NCBI GenBank assembly: GCA_018398815.1
Contig: CM031626.1
Coordinates: 43,124,450-43,188,449 of the forward strand
Direction: 5' to 3'
From: Conus ventricosus
Taxonomy: Eukaryota; Mollusca; Gastropoda; Neogastropoda; Conidae
DNA: 64,000 bases
Shown here: positions 35,530 through 46,908 of the stretch, in pieces
Layout of the letters: the number at the start of each line of letters is the position of its first letter
Position numbering within the stretch: the first letter of the stretch is position 1
Position numbers and translations under genes: made by a program
Notes under the pieces: generated by a model
Seen by the model: the letters and a program-made list of their open reading frames with translations, nothing else
What the model was told of the DNA's origin: nothing
Database searches by the model: none

Positions 35530-36437
35530 TGACGCCAAACACAGTGCCAAAGACAGCCATACTGACTATTCAGAACTAAGGCTAGGATTCAAACCACAGT
35601 ACCAAAGACAGCCATACTGACTATTCAGAACTAAGGTTAGGATTCAAACCACAGTACCAAAAACAGCCATACTGACTATTCAGAACTAAGGCTAGGATTC
35701 AAACCACAGTGCCAAAGACAGCCATACTGACTATTCAGAACTAAGGTTAGGATTCAAACCGCAGTGCCAAAGACAGCCATACTGACTATTCAGAACTAAG
35801 GCTAGGATTCAAACCACAGTGCCAAAGACAGCCATACTGAGTATTCAGACACGGAATTAGTACAAGCTCTTGATCCCCAACACCAACACCTCAACCTGCC
35901 ACCTGCAAGTTAAAAATAAATGTCAGAAATTAGATGAAAAAATAGTCCACAAACCGGGTGTGTTGACAGGAGAATGCACACTGAAAAGGCAACACCCTGA
36001 GACACCCGCCCATCCATAAACTGCTGGTTCAAATCTCAGAAGAACCAGAAAAGATCTGACAGCAGACGGGCATCTAGGAGCCATGACCTGGATAAGGCCC
36101 TTTAGGAGTGTAAGGAATGCAGGGTCAAAACAGTTGCCTGAGGTGGTCTCTTCTCTATGACCTTCTGCTGTCAAGTTCTCCCCAAAGTTTCTGCTGATAC
36201 TAACAGAGTCAGTATGAACACTGTCACAATCTGAAAATGGTCAATGCAAACAACTAAGCTACAAATGTACAGTATTACAATTCAGAACCAACTGGTTCAT
36301 TGCAAACAACATCCTAATTTCAAAGACAGACCAACAGATGGACAGAGAGAAAAAGAAAAGAGATATAGGGTCACTGAGGAGGGAAAGAGAGACAGACAGA
36401 TCAGCTGGACAAACGCAGACAGACAAAGGCCACCTAC

Positions 36438-36546
36438 ACTGAAGTAGCAAGCAGAATGCCCTTTCTGCACAGAGGGACAGCACACTTCTTGCAAACCCGT
36501 GTTTTCTGCACTCCGCCAGTTCACTGGGTCTTTGGAGGTGGTGTAA
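36438..36546 (-). CDS. VPS13: VPS13 exon 8 of window (1 nt + 36 codons)
   Basis: The exon is 109 bp with a good acceptor (aattttacag) and donor AGT|gtaggt. Its first base completes the serine codon split with exon 7 (phase 2), and it exits in phase 0. It encodes DPVNWRSAENT, then VCCPSVQKG and CYFS. The VPS13 family has a W followed by a CPSV-type strand at this place. A (CA)n tract lies about 36 bp upstream of the acceptor. Confidence 0.85.
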
Positions 36547-36578
36547 CTGTAAAATTAAACCACACAGGAACTTTATAT

Positions 36579-36581
<3 letters not shown>

Positions 36582-36647
<66 letters not shown>

Positions 36648-36648
36648 C
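36582..36648. repeat. (CA)n microsatellite
   Basis: It lies about 36 bp upstream of the VPS13 exon 8 acceptor on the transcribed strand (UG repeat in the pre-mRNA). Confidence 0.98.
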
Positions 36649-37183
36649 CTTACCCTGGCCCCCTACAACTGTCAGTACTCTTCACAAACAATTCAATTTC
36701 TGTTGCTTATTATCTTAAAGTGTAAATAAACAGGTAAACCAAATGCCAAGCAGAAAAGAGTGAACGTATGGGGGGAAAAATGGTTGGAGGTGGTCTTGAA
36801 CCTCAAACAACCCTCTTAGGAAGTCAATACAGACTTAGCCATGACCATTCTCACAACCTATTAATGCCGATACAAAGTTTGCAGTAGTATTCTCAAAACC
36901 CAAAAACGTTTCAGGCAAGTTTTGCCTCAGCAATTCTCATCCTTATCAACCTTAATACACAGTTTTCTACAATTATTCTCATCCCTACCAACACCAATAC
37001 AGAGTTTGCAATAGCTATCCTAACAATCTGTCAACTCTAGTTCAGGATATGCTACAATTATTCTCATCCCCATCAACTCCAATGCACAGATTTTTATTAT
37101 TATTCTCATCACCTACCAGTTCAAATACTGAGTTTGCTTTAACTATTCTCACAACCAGTCCACATCTAACACGGAAGATTTCT

Positions 37184-37905
37184 ATAATTCGCTACTTCAG
37201 AGGCACACCGGTTCATCTCCAAAATGGCAGATTTGAGAAATGCCCACTTGAAGTTTTTAAACAATGGCAGAAGTCACACGAGTACTTCTATAGTCACATA
37301 ACTCACAATGGTTCAAGTTCAAGTTGTAATGTATAAGTGCTGTTAGCAGCATCAAATAGTATTCAACAGAAAACATAAAAACACACATTTACAAAAAATA
37401 GTCATTCCTTGCTTGAAAACTGCCTCGCAGGGCTCTTCATAATTTGGAGCAAACCAGACTTCCAGTAGTAAGCCTGGTGTAGCGCGCTCTTTATCTGCTC
37501 TTTATCTGACCGTCCTAGCCTCTCCCCTCCCACATGGCAGAGCAGGCCATAAATCAGTGTAATGAGGAAGGCAAACGTTTTCCCCCTCCTGCTGCCAGCA
37601 TCTTTCACAGCAGGGAAGAGTATCAGCCAAGTGTACAGAGGTAGCCTACCCTCCCTTCCTTTCCTTAACATATCCTCTTTCTAAGCACAGTTGGTTAAAG
37701 CCGGGTGTTCCGCTGTTGCTCCAAACACATAGGTAATCTTGCTCTGTGCCACAAGTGTTTTTTTCGCTTTATCTCTGCTATTATGCAACATCACATCACC
37801 AGTTTGGAGCTCTTGATAAGACCATGAAAAGACACACAATGCACCAAAAAACCAAAAACCAAAAATTTGGAGGTAATCTGGTGTGGCTCTAATGTAGCGA
37901 ATTAT
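37184..37905. mobile_element. Possible TIR element, about 720 bp
   Basis: The left end reads ataattcgctacttcagagg, then cacacc and a catctccaaa ending. The right end, on the other strand, reads ataattcgctacattagagc, then cacacc and a cctccaaa ending. These are imperfect inverted repeats of about 40 bp. No transposase was recognised and the target-site duplication is unclear (AT or none). Confidence 0.45.
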
Positions 37906-38344
37906 TCTCACCACCACTCATTTCCTATACAGAGTGTGCTATAGCTATGCTCACCAGCTATCACATCTAACTCAAGATTTTGCTAAACTGTTCTCACAGC
38001 TATAACACAACATCTTCTCACAGCTATAACACAACAAAGTTTTTTTTCTTTCAAATGGTGACAAAATTCAAATTTAAAGATCAAAGCAAGGTAAAAAAAG
38101 AAATTCTGATTTTCAGTTAACAATGAAGTGACAACAAAAATGGTCTGATCTGATGTTCAAATTACAGTGACCAAAAAAAAATGTCCCCTCCGATATAAAT
38201 ATACAGAAATAACAATGCGTTTGATTTTGTACTCTATTCAAAGTGAAAACAAAATTCTCTGATTCCATATTCAATCTGTCAGAGCTGTGGATGTTTGAAA
38301 CCATCAGGTAGTGCACAAACATCATCAGCACAGCCCTGCAGAAT

Positions 38345-39960
38345 CTCAGTCAGTCCTATCTGTTATACTTACCTCCCTTACAGAACCTCAGAGAATCTTT
38401 TCTTCCTCCCAAACAGATCCTCAGCCACCCCCTATCTCTAATTCCTCCCCTAGAGAACCTCGCTCCCTCCTATCTGTAATTCCTCCCCTACAGAGCCTCA
38501 GCCACCCCCTATCTGTAATTCCTCCCCTAGAGAACCTCGCTCCTTCCTATCTGTAATTCATCTCCTACAGAGCCTCAGTCACCCCTATCTGTAATTCCTC
38601 CCCTAGAGAACCTTGCTCCCTCCTATCTGTAATTCCTCCCCTACAGAGCCTCAGTCACCCCTATCTGTAATTCCTCCCCTAGAGAACCTCGCTCCCTCCT
38701 ATCTGTAATTCCTCCCCTACAGAGCCTCCGTCACCCCTATCTGTAATTCCTCCCCTAGAGAACCTCGCTCCCTCCTATCTGTAATTCCTCCCCTACAGAG
38801 CCTCAGTCACCCCTATCTGTAATTCCTCCCCTAGAGAACCTCGCTCCCTCCTATCTGTAATTCCTCCCCTACAGAGCCTCAGTCACCCCTATCTGTAATT
38901 CCTCCCCTACAGAGCCTCAGTCACCCCTATCTGTAATTCCTCCCCTACAGAGCCTCAGTCACCGCTATCTGTAATTCCTCCCCTAGAGAATCTCGCTCCC
39001 TCCTATCTGTAATTCCTCCCCTACAGAGCCTTAGTCACCCCTATCTGTAATTCCTCCCCTACAGAGCCTCAGTCACCCCTATCTGTAATTCCTCCCCTAC
39101 AGAACCTCACTCCCTCCTATCTGTAATTCCTCCCCTACAGAACCTCACTCCCTCCTATCTGTAATTCCTCCCCTATGGAACCTCACTCCCTCCTATCTGT
39201 AATTCCTCCCCTACAGAATCTCACTCCCTCCTATCTGTAATTCCTCCCCTATGGAACCTCATTCCCTCCTATCTGTAATTCCTCCCCTATGGAACCTCAC
39301 TCCCTCCTATCTGTAATTCCTCCCCTATGGAACCTCACTCCCTCCTATCTGTAATTCCTCCCCTACAGAACCTCACTCCCTCCTATCTGTAATTCCTCCC
39401 TATGGAACCTCACTCCCTCCTATCTGTAATTCCTCCCCTATGGAACCTCACTCCCTCCTATCTGTAGTTCCTCCCCTACAATCCTCATTCCCTCCTATCT
39501 GTAATTCCTCCCCTACAGAACCTCACTCACCTTATCTGTTAATTCCCCCCCTACAGAACCTCACTCACTCGGATCTGTTACTCCTCCCCGACAGAACCTC
39601 ACTCACCCCGATTTGTTACTCCTTACCTACAGAACCTTACACATCTCGATCTGTTAGTCCTCCCCTACAGAACCTCACTCACCTCGATCTGTTATCCTCA
39701 CCTACAGAACCTTACACATCTCGATCTGTTAGTCCTCCCCTACAGAACCTCACTCACCTCGATCTGTTATCCTCACCTACAGAACCTCACACATCTCGAT
39801 CTGTTAGTCCTCCCCTACAGAACCTCACCTACCTCGATCTGTTAGTCCTCCCCTCTGTAAATCATCCCATAAAGAACCTCATGTCACCTTTATCTGCTCT
39901 ACCTCCCTTACAGAACCTCAGTCACCCCTATCTGTTATTCCTGCCCCTGCACAGGGCCTC
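38345..39960. repeat. 38-bp minisatellite (about 40 copies) beginning at the exon 7 donor
   Basis: The unit is cctcccctacagaacctcac plus tccctcctatctgtaatt. The last copy, cctgcccctgcacagggcctcac, contains the reverse complement of the exon 7 donor GTGAGG. Read on the VPS13 strand, each unit carries GTGAGGTTCTGTAGG, so the array looks seeded by the first bases of intron 7. Confidence 0.94.
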
Positions 39961-39962
39961 AC

Positions 39963-40120
39963 CTGTCCCCGGCAGGCTTGAAGAAGAGGTCACTGGACAG
40001 GCCGTAGACGGCGTTCAGAGGCAGGCTGAAGTACTTGTCGGGCTGGACGATGCCACACGTCTCAATCTGCGTGTCACCTCGGAACTGCACCTCAACGGGG
40101 AAGGTCAGCTCACTTTTCAC
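39963..40120 (-). CDS. VPS13: VPS13 exon 7 of window (52 codons + 2 nt)
   Basis: The exon is 158 bp with acceptor tttaaaccag and donor GACAG|gtgagg (phase 2 exit). It encodes ELTFPVEVQF, GIVQPDKYFSLPLNAVY and DLFFKPAGD. The family motif here is 'G.v.Pe..f.vPL...y...LF..P.G'. The 38-bp minisatellite downstream begins with this donor. Confidence 0.92.
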
Positions 40121-40676
40121 CTGGTTTAAAACAGGACGGTGACCTTGGTAGCAACACGGCTGGCTGGGGGAGAAGGACGGGAGGTTGGTAGTGGGGTGAG
40201 GGGTGAGGGGTGTGTGTGTGTGTGTATGTGTGTGAGTGTATCTCTGTGTGTGTGCGCCTCTCTGTGTGTATGTACATACATGTGTGCATGCCTGTGTGTG
40301 CGAGAGAGTGTGTATGTGTGCATGCATGTGTCTGCATGCAATTGTATAAAAAAAACAAAAACAAAAAAAAGCTAAATTAATGCCAACATCATTCTCTGAA
40401 ATCTTTCGTACCCACAAAGAGATTAAACTATTTGACACAAACATGATCTACAGAAACCTGGACGAGAAGACACAATCACACACAGACCACAGCCAGACAC
40501 AGACAAAAGCAAAGGGATAAAGAGAGGGACAGGCAAACACAGAAAAGCAAAGGGATAGGTAGACATACCTAAACACAAGCAGACTCAAACCCAGATACCT
40601 GACCAACAGAAGACCACTGACTATCTAACAGACCAGTCAATGCCGCTGACGTAGACACACAAACCGACAGACTTAC

Positions 40677-40838
40677 CCTGACGATGGACTGGAGGGAAAC
40701 CAGTTTCTGGCCGATGGTGCAGTCGGTGTTGCAGACGACCGACCATGTGTCCCCCTGGTGGGACTTCTGGTTGATGTGGAACAAGCGTTTCTCCGCTCGT
40801 TTCACAGTCACCTCCCTTGTCGCCCCAAACTGCTCCAA
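40677..40838 (-). CDS. VPS13: VPS13 exon 6 of window (54 codons)
   Basis: The exon is 162 bp, phase 0 at both ends, with acceptor gggccaccag and donor AGG|gtaagt. It encodes EVTVKRAEKRLFHI, then SVVCNTD and ends KLVSLQSIVR. This matches the VPS13 pattern of a basic 'R.LY.V' strand followed by 'K.VTLRSPLQ'. It continues directly into exon 7. Confidence 0.9.
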
Positions 40839-41499
40839 CTGGTGGCCCAGACAAAACAAGGACAGTGACGCTGGTTTTATTTGTTTGTTTGTCATGGTAA
40901 GGCACCGTTGAAAATTATACTGGTCTACAGCAAACACAAACAATAAACAAGTTGGACACACAGGACAACGATGACCTTTATAAAGGTCTAACAAATCCTG
41001 AAACACTTCTTGAATCCAAATTAATTTCCATCAAAGAAAGTAACATCGAGTACAAACCGGATGAGTTACTTCCCTTTTTCTAAATACCAGAATATGAAAA
41101 AAAAAAGTTAGACTAAAAATATTTATGCTATTACAAAGGTCTGAATATTTCATTAAAAAATATAACGCTTCATAGACACTTACCAAGTCATAAACAGTAA
41201 CTTTACTATAAAAGTCTGAATATTCCACAACAATACATCACTTCATAAGACTCTAAGCAAGTCATAAACAGTTACCTCCATAGTGATCATGTTCAACTGA
41301 CAATGTATCACAAGATTGTAAACACTTGCTGGATCAGCAGCTTGCTGTGTGTGAGCCTCAACATTTAACAGCTCTGTCCTCCTGCCACATAACCCCTTTC
41401 CTCCATGTCTGGTCAAAATCAACTGACAAACATTTCATGTCATCTTTCTGACAGACAAAAGGACCAACCAATAAATCTAGGTGGAATAGGTCACCACTT

Positions 41500-42215
41500 C
41501 ATCACCACTTCATCCAGGTGAATATGTCACCACATCATGCAGGTGAATGTCACCACTTCATCACCACTTCATCCAGGTGCATATGTCCACCACTTCATCC
41601 AGGTGAACATGTCACCACTTCATCCAGGTGAATATGTCACCACGTCATCACCACTTCATCCAGGTGAACATGTCACCACTTCATCACCACTTCATCCAGG
41701 TGAACATGTCACCACTTCATCACCACTTCATCCAGGTGCATATGTCACCACTTCATCCAGGTGAATATGTCACCACTTCATCCAGGTGAACATGTCACCA
41801 CTTCATCACCACTTCATCCAGGTGAACATGTCACCACTTCATCACCACTTCATCCAGGTGCATATGTCACCACTTCATCCAGGTGCATATGTCACCACTT
41901 CATCCAGGTGCATATGTCACCACTTCATCCAGGTGAACATGTCACCACATCATCCACGTGAACATGTCACCACTTCATCCAGGTGGACATGTCACCACTT
42001 CATCACCACTTCATCCAGGTGCATATGTCACCACTTCATCCAGGTGAACATGTCACCACTTCATCACCACGTCATCCAGGTGAACATGTCACCACTTCAT
42101 CACCACTTCATCCAGGTGAATATGTCACCACTTCATCCACGTGAACATGTCACCACTTCATCACCACTTCATCCAGGTGAATATGTCACCACGTCATCCA
42201 GGTGAACATGTCACC
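41500..42215. repeat. Nested 9-bp / 25-bp repeat (cacttcatc / caggtgaacatgtcac)
   Basis: Units of cacttcatccaggtgaacat plus gtcac alternate with an inserted caccacttcat. It lies in VPS13 intron 5 and is followed by a 20-nt poly(C) run (42281-42300). Confidence 0.94.
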
Positions 42216-42473
42216 ACTTCACAGAACTTCTCCGTTATCCTTTCCTCCACTTCCTCTCTCATCTGTCAATCATTCGAACCCCCCCCCCCCCCCCCCCCCC
42301 CAAATACAAAACCAAACTAATCAGAATCAGAATCTAACCAGTTCTCTCCAATTTTGAACATGGGCAGATTGAGGAATCGATCAATATTCTTAAACACACA
42401 GCCTCTCCTTACCTCCCTTCCCTGCCCTTCCGTCCCTAACTTTATCCATCCCTGCACCCATGTGACCTCTGAC

Positions 42474-42622
42474 CTGGAAGATGATCTTGCGTTCTTCGCC
42501 TTGTTGGGTGGCCTTGATCTGCGAGGCCTTGGTTTTCTGTAGGACTCCTTCCACTTTATTGTAGACTTGCAGCGAGGTTCCCACCCCCAGAGCAATGCTG
42601 CCATCCACACTGGTGGCTGGGG
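42474..42622 (-). CDS. VPS13: VPS13 exon 5 of window (2 nt + 49 codons)
   Basis: The exon is about 149 bp. The acceptor cag lies directly against a (TG)n tract and the donor is gtcaga. The open frame includes [18 protein letters not shown] and ends RKIIFQ, which continues in phase 0 into exon 6. The first two bases (CC) need one base from exon 4, which ends in phase 0. Either the acceptor or exon 4 donor differs from my choice, or one base is missing from the CCCC run at the exon start. Confidence 0.8.

Positions 42623-42625
<3 letters not shown>

Positions 42626-42675
<50 letters not shown>
42626..42675. repeat. (CA)n microsatellite replacing the polypyrimidine tract of VPS13 exon 5
   Basis: On the transcribed strand it is (TG)n running directly into the cag acceptor of exon 5. 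Confidence 0.95.
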
Positions 42676-42677
<2 letters not shown>

Positions 42678-43134
42678 AACACACACATATATATACACAC
42701 ATACACATGCACACACACATACACACGCATGCGCACACACAAACACATATAATCACACACACACACACATTAACAGGGTTCATAATACCTAACAATTCAT
42801 GTTTCGATAACCAATTTCTCCACTTCTTTTTTTTTTTTTACCTGGCCACTTTACTGCCATATGTGACCACTTCACTTTTATATATAACCATTACATTATC
42901 AAACATGATATCTTACACATGCTTGCACAAGAATGGACACATAAAAGAAAACATCTTTTCATGATATATTTATTCTAATTGCACTAAAATACAGAAATCT
43001 TTAAATGGGACTATTCATTGATTGTATATTTTCATCATTCATATAATAACCTACGTAATACACTTACTGGTTATTTGACTGGTTTCTTTGAACTGCTGGT
43101 TGCAAAGAATGGACCATTTACGGCAGACAAGTAT

Positions 43135-43770
43135 AACGGATGGACACTCAGTGATACAGACAGGATTATAGACTGTGACTGACAGACACTCAGTGATACA
43201 GACAGGATTATAGACTGTGACTGACAGACACTCAGTGATACAGACAGGATTATAGACTGTGACTGACAGACACTCAGTGATACAGACAGGATTATAGACT
43301 GTGACTGACAGACACTCAGTGATACAGACAGGATTATAGACTGTGACTGACAGACACTCAGTGATACAGACAGGATTATAGACTGTGACTGACAGACACT
43401 CAGTGATACAGACAGGATTATAGACTGTGACTGACAGACACTCAGTGATACAGACAGGATTATAGACTGTGACTGACAGACACTCAGTGATACAGACAGG
43501 ATTATAGACTGTGACTGACAGACACTCAGTGATACAGACAGGATTATAGACTGTGACTGACAGACACTCAGTGATACAGACAGGATTATAGACTGTGACT
43601 GACAGACACTCAGTGATACAGACAGGATTATAGACTGTGACTGACAGACACTCAGTGATACAGACAGGATTATAGACTGTGACTGACAGACACTCAGTGA
43701 TACAGACAGGATTATAGACTGTGACTGACAGACACTCAGTGATACAGACAGGATTATAGACTGTGATACT
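43135..43770. repeat. 42-bp minisatellite, 15 near-identical copies
   Basis: The unit is gacactcagtgatacagaca plus ggattatagactgtgactgaca. Copies are identical over long stretches. Its period of 14 codons opens a 254-261-codon artefact on the minus strand. Confidence 0.97.
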
Positions 43771-43771
43771 G

Positions 43772-45915
43772 AAGCAGAGATACAGACAGGAATACAGACT
43801 GTGACAGATCGACACACAGAGATACAGACAGGGACACTCCTAAGACTGACAGACACACAGAGATACAGACAGGGACACTCCTAAGACTGACAGACACACA
43901 GAGATACAGACAGGGACACTCCTAAGACTGACAGACACACAGAGATACAGACAGGGACACTCCTAAGACTGACAGACACACAGAGATACAGACAGGGACA
44001 CTCCTAAGACTGACAGACACACAGAGATACAGACAGGGACACTCCTAAGACTGACAGACACACAGAGATACAGACAGGGACACTCCTAAGACTGACAGAC
44101 ACACAGAGATACAGACAGGGACACTCCTAAGACTGACAGACACACAGAGATACAGACAGGGACACTCCTAAGACTGACAGACACACAGAGATACAGACAG
44201 GGACACTCCTAAGACTGACAGACACACAGAGATACAGACAGGGACACTCCTAAGACTGACAGACACACAGAGATACAGACAGGGACACTCCTAAGACTGA
44301 CAGACACACAGAGATACAGACAGGGACACTCCTAAGACTGACAGACACACAGAGATACAGACAGGGACACTCCTAAGACTGACAGACACACAGAGATACA
44401 GACAGGGACACTCCTAAGACTGACAGACACACAGAGATACAGACAGGGACACTCCTAAGACTGACAGACACACAGAGATACAGACAGGGACACTCCTAAG
44501 ACTGACAGACACACAGAGATACAGACAGGGACACCCCTGTGACTGACAGACACACAGAGATACAGACAGGGACACCCCTGTGACTGACAGACACACAGAG
44601 ATACAGACAGGGACACTCCTAAGACTGACAGACACACAGAGATACAGACAGGGACACCCCTGTGACTGACAGACACACAGAGATACAGACAGGGACACAC
44701 CTGTGACCGACAGACACACAGAGATACAGACAGGGACACCCCTGTGACTGACAGACACACAGAGATACAGACAGGGACACACCTGTGACTGACAGACACA
44801 CAGAGATACAGACAGGGACACCCCTGTGACTGACAGACACACAGAGATACAGACAGGGACACCCCTGTGACTGACAGACACACAGAGATACAGACAGGGA
44901 CACCCCTGTGACTGACAGACACACAGAGATGCAGACAGGGACACACCTGTGACTGACAGACACACAGAGATGCAGACAGGGACACACCTGTGACCGACAG
45001 ACACACAGAGATACAGACAGGGACACACCTGTGACCGACAGACACACAGAGATACAGACAGGGACACCCCTGTGACCGACAGACACACAGAGATACAGAC
45101 AGGGACACACCTGTGACCGACAGACACACAGAGATACAGACAGGGACACCCCTGTGACTGACAGACACACAGAGATACAGACAGGGACACCCCTGTGACT
45201 GACAGACACACAGAGATACAGACAGGGACACCCCTGTGACTGACAAGACACACAGAGATACAGACAGGGACACACCTAAGACTGACAGACACTCAGAGAT
45301 ACAGACAGGGACACTCCTAAGACTGACAGACACACAGAGATACAGACAGGGACACACCTGTGACTGACAAGACACACAGAGATACAGACAGGGACACCCC
45401 TGTGACTGACAAGACACACAGAGATACAGACAGGGACACACCTAAGACTGACAGACACTCAGAGATACAGACAGGGACACACCTGTGACTGATAAGACAC
45501 ACAGAGATACAGACAGCGACACACCTAAGACTGACAGACACACAGAGATACAGACAGGGACACCCCTGTGACTGACAGACACACAGAGATACAGACAGGG
45601 ACACTCCTAAGACTGACAGACACACAGAGATACAGACAGGGACACACCTGTGACTGACAGACACACAGAGATACAGACAGGGACACCCCTGTGACTGACA
45701 GACACACAGAGATACAGACAGGGACACACCTGTGACTGACAGACACACAGAGATACAGACAGGGACACCCCTGTGACTGACAGACACACAGAGATCCAGA
45801 CAGGGACACACCTAAGACTGACAGACACACAGAGATACAGACAGGGACACACCTGTGACTGACAGACACACAGAGATACAGACAGGGACACACCTGTGAC
45901 TGACAGACACACAAA
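43772..45915. repeat. 41-bp minisatellite, about 52 copies, related to the 42-bp array
   Basis: The unit is tgacagacacacagagatac plus agacagggacactcctaagac, with ccctgtgac and acctgtgac variants mainly in the right half. It ends about 18 bp from the donor of VPS13 exon 4. Confidence 0.97.
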
Positions 45916-45932
45916 GATGCAGGCAGACCTAC

Positions 45933-46055
45933 CTCAAAGGAAGCGTCCAGTCTGAGGACGATGTCATATCCCGTCTGGTTTTGGAACAGGTATGGGGACA
46001 ACACCTCTTCCTTCTTCTTATCCAAGGGCACCAAGTTGTAGGCATCGTTAAACGC
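45933..46055 (-). CDS. VPS13: VPS13 exon 4 of window (41 codons)
   Basis: The exon is 123 bp and phase 0, with a strong acceptor (gttttcctcag) and donor GAG|gtaggt. It encodes SPYLFQNQTGYDI, the 'PY..N.TG' pattern that marks beta-rich repeats of the VPS13 adaptor-binding region, including the recurrent asparagine. The 41-bp minisatellite starts within about 20 bp of the donor. With this donor the exon is out of phase with exon 5. A second GT four bases later (GTAG|gtctgc) would repair the phase but is a weaker site. Confidence 0.9.
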
Positions 46056-46735
46056 CTGAGGAAAACAGAATTAAAAAATGAAATTTGAAAAAAAAAAATT
46101 ATCGATAAAGCTCCACCGAAAAACGTTGACAAACGAATCACAAGACAAAACATGACGCGTTTGGACCTCTTAGCTCTTCTTAAGGCATGGTACACAACAT
46201 TCAGGACAACGACAATGAACGAGCAATCACCTATCTTCATCCCGGCACAAGATGGACGTTGAATCCAAGAAAGAAAGAAAAAATAAATGAAATAGATAAA
46301 AAAACAAAAAAAGGAGAAAAAACAATTGATTTTTTTCTTTCTCCTCTTTCCTGGCATACTCTTCCACATATACCCTTCCCCTCTCCTCCACTCTCCACTT
46401 TACCTTCTGCCTCCTTCCCCATGGAGGAGCCACTCCCCAAGCAGCTCAGTCCAGCTTGCCCATACACAGGGCTCCCACCAAAGCCAAAATCCTTGAAATT
46501 CTGTGGAAGTCCAGGGGTCCCCTCACCAGGAAAATCTTTGAAACTCGTTTTCCAAACGGTGCAGTCTGATGCGAATGTGAGCATCACATGGTGTATCATC
46601 CATTTTTCGGTCCAAGCACAACAAGGACCATTTGTTCAAAGAGCTTTGTGTCCATCTCTTTTGTTTGTACAGCTTTCTGGGTCGTCAGAGCGTAATTTGT
46701 CTTTGTCCACAACTGGCTTGATAACGATGGCAACT
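46056..46735. other. VPS13 intron 3, left part; nothing recognised
   Basis: A plus-strand 206-codon frame (46187-46807) has no family signature and ends in the duplicated segment below. It is not supported as a gene. Confidence 0.45.
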
Positions 46736-46736
46736 G

Positions 46737-46908
46737 CCAGACCTCATGAAGAAGTTTGCGAAAGAATCCATGATGTTAGTGTGTCATCCGATAGCAAGGA
46801 AGAGTAAAGTAATGTTGCTTATAGTCCTGCCAGACCTCATGAAGAAGTTTGCGAAAGAATCCATGATGTTAGTGTGTCATCCGATAGCAAGGAAGAGTAA
46901 AGTAATGT
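46737..46908. repeat. 93-bp tandem duplication
   Basis: The segment tgccagacctcatgaagaag..gcaaggaagagtaaagtaatgttgcttat occurs twice (46737 and 46830). Confidence 0.95.

Larger units (their letters stand above)
32680..35539 (-). mobile_element. DIRS-type tyrosine-recombinase retrotransposon, internally deleted (2.86 kb)
   Basis: DIRS elements replicate through reverse transcription and integrate by a tyrosine recombinase, without target-site duplication. Here inverted terminal repeats of about 165 bp (32714-32880 and 35365-35529) flank RNase H and tyrosine-recombinase coding remnants on the minus strand. A segment at 32938-33027 is the reverse complement of the two element ends joined, as expected for the internal complementary region. 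The reverse-transcriptase and gag parts are missing between about 34800 and 35360. At 2.9 kb it is roughly half of a complete element. No target-site duplication is seen, as expected. Confidence 0.92.
32213..35855. repeat. 55-bp minisatellite, split by a DIRS element
   Basis: The unit is gaactaaggctaggattcaa plus accacagtgccaaagacagccatactgactattcc. It occupies 32213-32679 and 35540-35850. The DIRS element interrupts one unit between attcaaac and cacagtg. Confidence 0.95.

Noticed and set aside
32213..35855. B-box-like GGATTCAAACC in each 55-bp unit
   Set aside because: The match recurs because the unit is repeated; no A box or tRNA-like body is present.
36010..36050. tRNA B-box-like GGTTCAAATC, considered as a SINE promoter
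   Set aside because: No A box at a proper distance, no repeated copy, no tail.
37402..37671. Minus-strand 89-codon frame inside the TIR-bounded segment
   Set aside because: No recognisable transposase motif; kept only as the content of the possible TIR element.
43051..46034. Cysteine- and serine-rich frames up to 328 codons
   Set aside because: Translations of the 42-bp and 41-bp repeats; they end where the arrays end. Only the last ~40 codons around 45933-46055 are genuine (VPS13 exon 4), in a frame fused to repeat.
46187..46807. Plus-strand 206-codon frame
   Set aside because: Low-complexity start, no domain, ends inside a tandem duplication; opposite strand to the host gene.
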